Shown: one piece after another, positions 1 through 4,611 of the stretch | How positions within the stretch are numbered: position 1 is the stretch's first letter | How the letters are laid out: each line of letters begins with the position of its first letter | Origin: Christensenella sp. UBA1750 | GTDB lineage: Bacteria; Bacillota; Clostridia; Christensenellales; UBA1750 | Assembly (NCBI GenBank): GCA_002315655.1 | Contig: DCHO01000016.1 | Coordinates: 22,473 to 30,258 of the forward strand | Direction: 5' to 3' | Length of the DNA: 7,786 nucleotides | Translations under genes and position numbers: made by a program | The notes under the pieces: generated by a model | The model's input: only the letters and a program-made list of their open reading frames with translations | The model's database searches: none | What the model was told of the DNA's origin: nothing

Positions 1-76
1 ATTCACTCCCGCGCTCTGCTTCGCAGCCTACATCCCTGCATCGTCCATGCTGCCGCCGAATTGTGCGGTGTTGCCC

Positions 77-104
77 TTGACAATTCCCGGAATCATGGTA
101 TCAT
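77..104 (+). promoter_or_regulatory. sigma-A promoter of the MBL-fold gene
   Basis: A perfect -35 (TTGACA, 77-82) is followed by 16 nt and a -10 of TATCAT (99-104, 5 of 6 consensus). Transcription would start near 111, leaving a leader of about 22 nt before the ATG at 133. This rules out the upstream TTG start of the open frame at 61, which lies before the promoter. An 11-bp near-palindrome, ATTCCCGGAAT (83-93), fills most of the spacer and could be an operator; no regulator is visible. Confidence 0.8.
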
Positions 105-132
105 AAAGCAAAAACACAAGGGGGATGTCCAA

Positions 133-828
133 ATGGCATACACAGTCAGACCGATCAATCAGAACACCACTTGCTTTGAGGAGGATGGCGGCGTGCGCTT
201 CTTCCTGCTGGAAGGGCAGGACAAAGCCCTGCTCATCGACAGCGGCATGATGACAAAGGATGCGCTTGAAATCGCGCAAACTGTCACCGACAAGCCCATT
301 GAACTGATCAACACCCACGCCGACCGCGACCATGTTGGCAGCAACCATGAGTTTTCCTGGGTCTATCTGCATCCCTCCGAGGCCGCGAACTACTACGGGA
401 ACGCGGGGCAGACAGGTGATTTCGTCCCGGTCTACGACGGAACCGTGCTTAATCTCGGCGGCAGAAAGCTGACTGTGATCGCCCTGCCCGGACACACCGA
501 AGGCAGCATTGCCCTGCTGGATGAGGAAAACCGCTTTCTCATCTCCGGCGACCCGATTCAGGACGGCGCAGTGTTCATGTTCGGGCCGCACCGCGACCTG
601 CACGCCTATGTAAAGTCATTAGAACGCCTCCTCGCCATGACAGATGCTTTTGACACCATTTACCCTTCACACGGCTCTATGACCGTGACGCCGGACATTT
701 TGCCCAAGCTCATTGCAGGGGCAAAGGATGTGCTCTCCGGCAAGGTGGAGGGCACGTCCCGCGAGGTTCACGGCAATTCCATCATGGTCTACGACATCGG
801 CGCAGCAAAGTTCTTAATGGGAAAATAG
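133..828 (+). CDS. MBL-fold metallo-hydrolase
   Basis: A 231-residue soluble, single-domain metallo-beta-lactamase-fold hydrolase; substrate unknown. Metal-site motifs appear in family order: THADRDH (61-67; H62, D64, D66, H67), GHTEGS with H121, SGD with D140, and YPSHGS with H180. The first motif is a variant of HxHxDH, with Asp in place of the second His. Similar H-x-D-x-DH forms occur in MBL proteins of Clostridia, so one or two metals with altered geometry are plausible. The start at 133 is chosen because AAGGGGGA lies 8 nt upstream and the promoter starts transcription near 111; the frame is open back to the window edge but without coding-like sequence. The gene is monocistronic and ends at a hairpin shared with the convergent AAA-CYTH gene. 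The fold is sure; the reaction is not (glyoxalase-II-like thioesterase, lactonase or phosphodiesterase are all possible). Confidence 0.9.
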   Translation: MAYTVRPINQNTTCFEEDGGVRFFLLEGQDKALLIDSGMMTKDALEIAQTVTDKPIELINTHADRDHVGSNHEFSWVYLHPSEAANYYGNAGQTGDFVPVYDGTVLNLGGRKLTVIALPGHTEGSIALLDEENRFLISGDPIQDGAVFMFGPHRDLHAYVKSLERLLAMTDAFDTIYPSHGSMTVTPDILPKLIAGAKDVLSGKVEGTSREVHGNSIMVYDIGAAKFLMGK

Positions 829-834
829 CAAACG

Positions 835-881
835 CAAGCCCCATATCGGGCGAAAGCTTCCTCCGATATGGGGCTTGTTTT
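835..881. terminator. Bidirectional intrinsic terminator between convergent genes
   Basis: A perfect 15-bp stem is formed by CAAGCCCCATATCGG (835-849) and its complement (863-877), with a 13-nt loop. On the plus strand it is followed by TTTT, ending transcription of the MBL gene 7 nt after its stop. On the minus strand it begins 3 nt after the stop of the AAA-CYTH gene and is followed by a T-rich stretch, so it should serve both genes. Confidence 0.88.
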
Positions 882-1983
882 ATCCTTCTTCGGGGATATT
901 CATGGCTAATGCGGCATTTTTGTACCGCTCATCCTCCGTGACCTCGCGGAGCACCTTCACTTCCTTGGGGAAGACGATTTCCTCATCCTCGGTTTTCAGC
1001 TCCAGCTCCATGACCGCCTGCTTTTTCCAGAATGGGTACACATCAATCTCGAAATAGTGCCCGTTTTCGGTCAGGCAATAGCGATCCTTGCGGATGGGAC
1101 GCCGAGAAAGGTCGGCGTTCATAAGCAGCGTCACATATTCCTCCGCCGTGAGCCGCCGCTCGATTTCCACGCGGCCTAAGCCGTTGGTTCTGCGCTTGCG
1201 GGTCTCATAATAGAGGAAATGTCCGTCCGAACCGCGCTGGCGGATGCGGACTTCCTCGCCCTCGGGGGCATTTAAGTAGGTCTGAATGATGCCCACCTTT
1301 TCGCAGTTGGGCAGCTTTTCCAGCTTTTCAAGGTCGGGGTATTCTATCAGGTACTTTCGCTCGATCTCGTAGGTTTCCGGCTCGCCCAGCAAGTGAGAGA
1401 TTTCCGCAATCAGGTGCTTCATCTTGCCCTCGAACTCCCGGTCATTCTCGATGACGCGCAGATGCGGGTGCCCCGTCCAGGCGGAAATGATGCGGGTGTC
1501 TACCGCGGCGGCCTGCTCAACGGTCTCGGTGCGGGCGGCATTGTTGGCGGTGGTGTAGAACTCCTCCGCGCCCTTGGCCGCCGTGACCAGGTGGAAGATG
1601 CCGTCATAGTTGTCCCGCAGCTCCACCTCGTTGAGCTTCTCATTGCGCAGCATCTGTGCATACTCCTCATCGCTCATAAAGGCGCGCATATCCATCACGC
1701 CGCGATCACAGACGATGAGGATTTTGTCCTTGTTCATATTCTTTGCAGCAGAAACAAAGATGGATTCCTTGAGCATCTGCAAATGCAGCATATAGGTCTG
1801 GAACTCGATCAGACTTCCGCAGCTGCTTCCGTTGAGCCCGCCCAAAATGAGCTCCGTGGCGGTCTCCGGCACAACAAGCACCGTGTAGCCGCGGGCTTCA
1901 AAGGCATTCTGAATCCAGCTCATGCCGGTGGTCTTCCCCGCGCAGGGGCCGCCGGTCAGCACGATCTTTGTGATCTTTCCCAT
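880..1983 (-). CDS. AAA_28-type ATPase fused to a CYTH triphosphatase domain
   Basis: A 367-residue two-domain protein. The N-terminal half (1-200) is a P-loop NTPase with Walker A GGPCAGKT (11-18) and a Walker B-like strand ILIVCDRG (88-95), in the AAA_28/nucleotide-kinase-like style. The C-terminal half (203-367) is a CYTH tunnel domain: the signature ExExK is E206, E208, K210, followed by basic strands (R246, R248, R250; K263) and paired acidic strands (E273, E275; E312, D314; E326, E328, K330). CYTH enzymes cleave triphosphates (tripolyphosphate, thiamine triphosphate) in a tunnel with divalent metal. The same domain order is known in the eukaryotic TTD14 protein. AGGAGG lies 6 nt before the ATG. 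It is the last gene of the minus-strand operon, 21 nt after the oxidoreductase gene, and its role there is not obvious. Domain calls are firm; the substrate and the purpose of the fusion are unknown. Confidence 0.9.
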   Translation of the reverse strand: MGKITKIVLTGGPCAGKTTGMSWIQNAFEARGYTVLVVPETATELILGGLNGSSCGSLIEFQTYMLHLQMLKESIFVSAAKNMNKDKILIVCDRGVMDMRAFMSDEEYAQMLRNEKLNEVELRDNYDGIFHLVTAAKGAEEFYTTANNAARTETVEQAAAVDTRIISAWTGHPHLRVIENDREFEGKMKHLIAEISHLLGEPETYEIERKYLIEYPDLEKLEKLPNCEKVGIIQTYLNAPEGEEVRIRQRGSDGHFLYYETRKRRTNGLGRVEIERRLTAEEYVTLLMNADLSRRPIRKDRYCLTENGHYFEIDVYPFWKKQAVMELELKTEDEEIVFPKEVKVLREVTEDERYKNAALAMNIPEEG

Positions 1984-2004
1984 ATAGTTCCTCCTTTGTC
2001 TCGA

Positions 2005-3192
2005 TCAGAGGTGCAATTTCACGCCGTTTTTGACCAGTCTGTCCTGCAACGCGGCAACGGGCAGCGCGGCAAAATCGTCCGTCATGGCCGCCGCCAGCCC
2101 TGCCGCCTCACCGGAAACCGCACAGACGGGAATCACTCTTGTCAAGTCCCACATGGCGTCGCTGGCGCAGGTGCAACGTCCCGCCGTGATGAGGTTTTTA
2201 ATGTTCTTTCCGTATAAAGTGGTGTAGGGCAGCTCATAGACCGGGCCTCTTTTGCGCCAGTTGGAGAACAGCCCAACGGAATCCTCCACCCGTTTGTGGT
2301 CTGCCGTTATGTCAACGCAGGACACGCCCTCGATGCAGCGCGTCATACGGAATTGCGGCGTGGTCGCCATGGTGACGGGCAGCAGGTCAGGAGTCTCTTT
2401 TCTGCGGTTCAGAATGTGATTGAGCATGGAGGCGTGAGAATCCACCATAAATTCGGTGATTTCCTCGGTGTCCACGCCCGCATAGCGGCGGTTCTGCGGC
2501 AGAACCGTTCCGTCCTCGGGCTTGGGCGGGTTGGGCGCAAGGCCGCACATGGTCAGGGCATATTTGCCCTCCGCGAAACCGTAATACCACGCTGCCAGCA
2601 CATTGCCCTCGCCGTGCAGCCGCGTCTTTTCGCCGGAGAGCACGCAGATGTCCGCATCCCCGGTGCAGTCCACCACGGACTTTCCAACGGAGATGGCTTC
2701 TCTGCCGGACTTGCCCTCGATGACAAGCGTTGTGATCTTATCGTTCTCCTTCTGTACCGCCACCGCTGTCACGCCGTAGAGAATCTTCACACCTTCTTTG
2801 AGAAGCTGCTGCTCCGCGCTGACGGCAAAGAGCTGGGCGTTGAACTGCACCTCATACCGCTCGGCGTTCTTGCGTTCCTCTTGGGAATAGTCGTCGAACC
2901 AGTGCACGGGGTTTCTGTCCTCAATGCCGTGCTCGATGGAAAGTTTAAGCAGTTCTTCCGCCAGCCCGAAGGACACCTGTGTGCCTTCCCCGTCGCACAG
3001 CGGCAGATAGATGGTCACAAGCCCCGCCGTTGCCAGCCCGCCCAAGATGAAGCCGCGTTCCAGCAGCAGCACATCCGCGCCGGCGCGTCTTGCGGCCAGC
3101 GCCGCGGCAATGCCCGCCACCCCGCCGCCGCACACGCACACATCACAGGCATAGCGCACCGGGGTTTCCAGCGTTTCCTTGATGGTATTCAT
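2005..3192 (-). CDS. FAD-dependent oxidoreductase (FAD_oxidored family)
   Basis: A 395-residue soluble flavoprotein. The N-terminus carries a Rossmann dinucleotide site: CGGGVAG (21-27) after a hydrophobic strand, then VLLLE (41-45), whose Glu45 would hold the ADP ribose. A second FAD contact is VVDCTGDAD (173-181), and the C-terminal FAD segment is ITAGRC (335-340) followed by GEAAGLAAA (361-369). This pattern fits PF12831-type oxidoreductases, often found in bacterial carbohydrate-use loci; their substrates are mostly unknown, so oxidation of a sugar acid is only inferred from the aldolase next door. The ATG at 3192 is supported by AAGGAG (3201-3206). That site overlaps the stop codon of the upstream aldolase gene, which is 12 nt away, so translation is probably coupled. 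No signal peptide or membrane segment is seen. Confidence 0.88.
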   Translation of the reverse strand: MNTIKETLETPVRYACDVCVCGGGVAGIAAALAARRAGADVLLLERGFILGGLATAGLVTIYLPLCDGEGTQVSFGLAEELLKLSIEHGIEDRNPVHWFDDYSQEERKNAERYEVQFNAQLFAVSAEQQLLKEGVKILYGVTAVAVQKENDKITTLVIEGKSGREAISVGKSVVDCTGDADICVLSGEKTRLHGEGNVLAAWYYGFAEGKYALTMCGLAPNPPKPEDGTVLPQNRRYAGVDTEEITEFMVDSHASMLNHILNRRKETPDLLPVTMATTPQFRMTRCIEGVSCVDITADHKRVEDSVGLFSNWRKRGPVYELPYTTLYGKNIKNLITAGRCTCASDAMWDLTRVIPVCAVSGEAAGLAAAMTDDFAALPVAALQDRLVKNGVKLHL

Positions 3193-3204
3193 GGAATTGT
3201 CTCC

Positions 3205-4131
3205 TTATTTTGCCAGAATGCGCTTCACAATGTCCAGTTCCGCATCGTACTTGTTCGCAATCGCCACAAGGTCGGCCACCTGCTTGGCTTCCTCCTCGGG
3301 GGTAAAGTTGTTGAAGGGTCTTCTTGCGTAGCCCGCCGGGATGCCCGCCGCACGCAGCCAGACCTTGAGGGTCGCCATGCAGCTGCCCGTGCCAAGACCC
3401 GCCATGATGATCTCCAGTGCTTCCTTCTGCAGCTTCTGCGCGGTCATCTGGTCGTTGGCCTTGACCGCCTTCCAGATCTGTGCATACAGGTCGGGGATCA
3501 CGTTGTAGAAGGAGCCGATGATGCCGTCCACGCCAAGAGAAATGTTGGAGGAGCCCAGCTCGTCACAGCCGCCGTAGATCTGAAAACCGTCCTTGCAGGC
3601 GTCCCGATACTGGGTCACCTCATAAAGCGCGGTGCCGGTGTACTTGATGCCCTTCACGTTCTCAATCTCGGAGAGCTTTTTCACCATGTCCACGTTCATC
3701 ATGCCCGCAAGAGGCACGTTGTAGACGATCATGGGCAGGGAAGTGCTGCCCGCCACGTCGCTGTAATAGCCTAAGACCTGCTTTTCGTTAAACTTGAAGT
3801 AGAAGGGCGGCACGGAGGAAATGCCCGTGGCACCAGCCTTCTCGGCATACTTGGCAAGGGCGATGGTCTCCTTTGTTCCGATGGCGCCGACGTGCACCAC
3901 GACGGGAACCTTGCCGTTCACCTCGTCCAGCACAATGTCCACCTGACGGTTGCGCTCGTCGCTGTTCTGCAAAAAGCCCTCGCCGGTGGAGCCGGTTAAG
4001 TACAACCCGCCGATGTCAAAGGACAGAAGATAGCGGATAAAGGCTCTGGTGCCCTGCTCGTCGAAGTTTTCGTCCTTGTCGAAAACGGAAAGCACGGCGG
4101 GAATCACGCCGCGGAAATCTTTGATGGTCAT
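3205..4131 (-). CDS. N-acetylneuraminate lyase-like aldolase (DHDPS/NAL family)
   Basis: A 308-residue TIM-barrel class I aldolase of the DapA/NanA superfamily, usual length. The Schiff-base lysine is K163 (GIKYT); the catalytic tyrosine is Y137 (YNVP); the carboxylate-binding loop is GSTGE (47-51). Residues matching the N-acetylneuraminate lyase side-chain contacts of E. coli NanA (from memory Asp191, Glu192, Ser208, Thr167) are present as D190-E191 in GGCDEL, S207 in GSFYN and T165. This favours sialic acid cleavage to N-acetylmannosamine and pyruvate over dihydrodipicolinate synthesis. A related 2-keto-3-deoxy sugar acid remains possible, since no nanE or nanK is in view. It is first in the minus-strand operon. 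AGGAGG (4140-4145) lies 8 nt before the ATG. No strong promoter is seen just upstream; a weak candidate is TTGGCG (4184-4189), 15 nt, TAATAA (4163-4168). Read-through from the toxin promoter is another source. Confidence 0.88.
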   Translation of the reverse strand: MTIKDFRGVIPAVLSVFDKDENFDEQGTRAFIRYLLSFDIGGLYLTGSTGEGFLQNSDERNRQVDIVLDEVNGKVPVVVHVGAIGTKETIALAKYAEKAGATGISSVPPFYFKFNEKQVLGYYSDVAGSTSLPMIVYNVPLAGMMNVDMVKKLSEIENVKGIKYTGTALYEVTQYRDACKDGFQIYGGCDELGSSNISLGVDGIIGSFYNVIPDLYAQIWKAVKANDQMTAQKLQKEALEIIMAGLGTGSCMATLKVWLRAAGIPAGYARRPFNNFTPEEEAKQVADLVAIANKYDAELDIVKRILAK

Positions 4132-4197
4132 GTTTGTTTCCTCCTGAAAGTGTATTTCTGTGTTATTAGTTTACCATATCCGACGCCAAAAAGAAAG

Positions 4198-4225
4198 TTG
4201 ACTTTTTCTGTTTTCGGGGTATAAT
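4198..4225 (+). promoter_or_regulatory. Promoter of the antisense (antitoxin) RNA
   Basis: TTGACT (4198-4203, 5 of 6), a 16-nt spacer and a perfect TATAAT (4220-4225). No plus-strand protein gene follows. Transcription starting near 4232 runs straight into the hairpin terminator at 4276-4317, so the promoter serves a short RNA. This is one of the best promoters in the window, as expected for an antitoxin RNA made in excess. Confidence 0.85.
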
Positions 4226-4227
4226 AT

Positions 4228-4258
4228 AGACAGAAAGGCAACCGATAGACGGTCAGCC
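4228..4258 (-). terminator. Possible weak terminator of the toxin mRNA
   Basis: Read on the minus strand, GGC-tg-ACCG pairs with CGGT-t-GCC (4237-4258) around a 5-nt loop and is followed by TTTCTGTCT. The stem is short and imperfect and the U-tract is broken, so termination would be partial. It is nevertheless the first hairpin with a U-rich tail after the toxin gene, because the larger hairpin at 4276-4311 has no T-run on this strand. On the plus strand the same segment would form the 5' hairpin of the antisense RNA. Confidence 0.35.
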
Positions 4259-4317
4259 CTCAGCAAATGTTTTTAGAAATAACCGTTGCCTTGGCGTGGG
4301 GCGGTTATTTCTTTTTT
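4232..4317 (+). ncRNA. Antisense RNA, probable type I antitoxin
   Basis: A predicted RNA of about 86 nt, defined by a near-consensus promoter (4198-4225) and an intrinsic terminator (4276-4317). It has no start codon with a ribosome site. It would fold into a 5' hairpin (4237-4258) and the 3' terminator hairpin; GGCAAC (4237-4242) is also complementary to GTTGCC (4285-4290) in the terminator loop, allowing a long-range contact. It is fully complementary to the minus-strand toxin transcript: its last 13 nt cover the final toxin codons and the rest covers the toxin 3' untranslated region. This resembles the convergent 3'-overlapping arrangement of Bacillus txpA/RatA and enterococcal par. By analogy it would pair with the toxin mRNA and cause its degradation or block translation. 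Expression and exact ends are inferred. Confidence 0.75.
4276..4317 (+). terminator. Terminator of the antisense RNA, containing the toxin stop codon
   Basis: The 10-bp stem GAAATAACCG (4276-4285) / CGGTTATTTC (4302-4311) has a 16-nt loop and is followed by TTTTTT (4312-4317), a textbook plus-strand terminator. The right arm contains, on the other strand, the toxin stop codon (4305-4307) and part of the preceding Lys codon. On the minus strand the stem is followed by TAAAAACA, with no T-run, so it should not end the toxin transcript efficiently. Confidence 0.9.
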
Positions 4318-4391
4318 GTCATTTTATAGACAAGTGCAATAATGGAAACGACCAACAATCCGAATTGAATCAATTCAGCATAAGTCACCAT
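4305..4391 (-). CDS. Small holin-like peptide toxin (type I TA family)
   Basis: A 28-residue peptide too short for ordinary gene callers. It starts MVTYAELIQFG, continues with one hydrophobic membrane helix (about residues 7-22; GLLVVSIIALV at 11-21) and ends in a basic tail (KMTKKK). This is the layout of the Firmicutes putative holin-like toxins (Hol_Tox, related in design to TxpA, BsrG and Fst): short N-terminus with M-x-TY, single helix, lysine-rich C-terminus. Such peptides insert in the cytoplasmic membrane and depolarise or disturb it when overproduced. Translation would use AAAGGGGG (4400-4407), 8 nt before the ATG, a site held in a hairpin. A promoter lies at 4504-4532 and an antisense RNA overlaps the 3' end. 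These parts together make a functional gene much more likely than a chance frame. Toxicity itself is inferred from family resemblance. Confidence 0.82.
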   Translation of the reverse strand: MVTYAELIQFGLLVVSIIALVYKMTKKK

Positions 4392-4397
4392 AGCACA

Positions 4398-4418
4398 CGC
4401 CCCCTTTCACAGAGGGCG
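4398..4418 (-). promoter_or_regulatory. Hairpin covering the toxin ribosome site
   Basis: On the minus strand, CGCCCTC (4418-4412) pairs with GGGGGCG (4404-4398) in a 7-bp stem with one G-U pair and a 7-nt loop. The stem takes up the five G residues of the Shine-Dalgarno sequence AAAGGGGG, leaving only its AAA in the loop. Hiding the ribosome site in this way is typical of type I toxin mRNAs. Upstream segments CCCTC (4451-4447) and GGAGGG (4434-4429) could form an alternative pairing that frees it. Confidence 0.65.
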
Positions 4419-4482
4419 AAAAGAATCACCCTCCGAATGAAATCAAGAGGGCTGCCGCCTACCGTTTATAGTTACCTTTCCG

Positions 4483-4497
4483 GGTGCTATAAGCACC
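4483..4497 (-). promoter_or_regulatory. Stem-loop at the 5' end of the toxin mRNA
   Basis: GGTGCT-TAT-AGCACC forms a perfect 6-bp stem with a 3-nt loop. Its first base (4497) coincides with the transcription start expected 7 nt after the toxin -10. A stem at the very 5' end would protect the mRNA from 5'-dependent RNases, as for other stable type I toxin mRNAs. Confidence 0.6.
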
Positions 4498-4503
4498 GAC
4501 ATA

Positions 4504-4532
4504 AAAATAGCACATCTGTCGGTTTTTGTCAA
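4504..4532 (-). promoter_or_regulatory. Promoter of the toxin mRNA
   Basis: On the minus strand, a perfect TTGACA (4532-4527), exactly 17 nt, then TATTTT (4509-4504, 4 of 6). The predicted start near 4497 gives a 5' leader of about 105 nt before the toxin ATG at 4391, unusually long for this locus and rich in inverted repeats. The promoter lies back to back with that of the GHL6 gene. Confidence 0.78.
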
Positions 4533-4549
4533 ATTCCGCATGGCTGTTC

Positions 4550-4584
4550 TTTACCTTTCCCCTGCGTTTCTGTATAATAGAAAC
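4550..4584 (+). promoter_or_regulatory. Promoter and possible operator of the GHL6 gene
   Basis: TTTACC (4550-4555, 4 of 6), a 17-nt spacer, and a perfect TATAAT (4573-4578). Transcription would start near 4585, 27 nt before the ATG at 4612. The -10 sits in the centre of a 19-bp inverted repeat, GTTTCTGTATAATAGAAAC (4566-4584; 6-bp arms, 7-bp centre), positioned like a repressor operator. No regulator gene is in the window, so control is only suggested. Confidence 0.7.
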
Positions 4585-4611
4585 CAACAAAAATATACAG
4601 GAGGCAACCTT

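Noticed and set aside
1..76. Possible end of a gene upstream of the MBL promoter
   Set aside because: Frames are open on both strands but too short to show any family, and no stop-plus-terminator pattern is visible.
61..132. Longer N-terminus for the MBL protein
   Set aside because: The extra codons contain the -35 and -10 elements, and the ribosome site points to the ATG at 133.
1393..2217. A 274-codon plus-strand open frame
   Set aside because: It is the complement of the AAA-CYTH gene and the end of the oxidoreductase gene; no motif and no start signal support it.
2296..3774. A 492-codon plus-strand open frame
   Set aside because: It lies opposite the oxidoreductase and aldolase genes, whose products have clear family motifs. 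Its product is His/Arg/Val-rich low-quality sequence without any domain, as expected opposite GC-rich genes, and it lacks a ribosome site.
4198..4236. Inverted repeat TTTCTG/CAGAAA flanking the antisense -10
   Set aside because: Six-bp arms 20 nt apart are expected by chance in an AT-rich stretch; not strong enough to call an operator.
4296..4577. A 93-codon plus-strand open frame across the toxin region
   Set aside because: It begins within the antisense RNA terminator, has no ribosome site, and runs opposite the toxin gene and leader.
4540..4611. Longer N-terminus for the GHL6 protein
   Set aside because: It starts upstream of the -35 and -10 and of the AGGAGG that serves the ATG at 4612.
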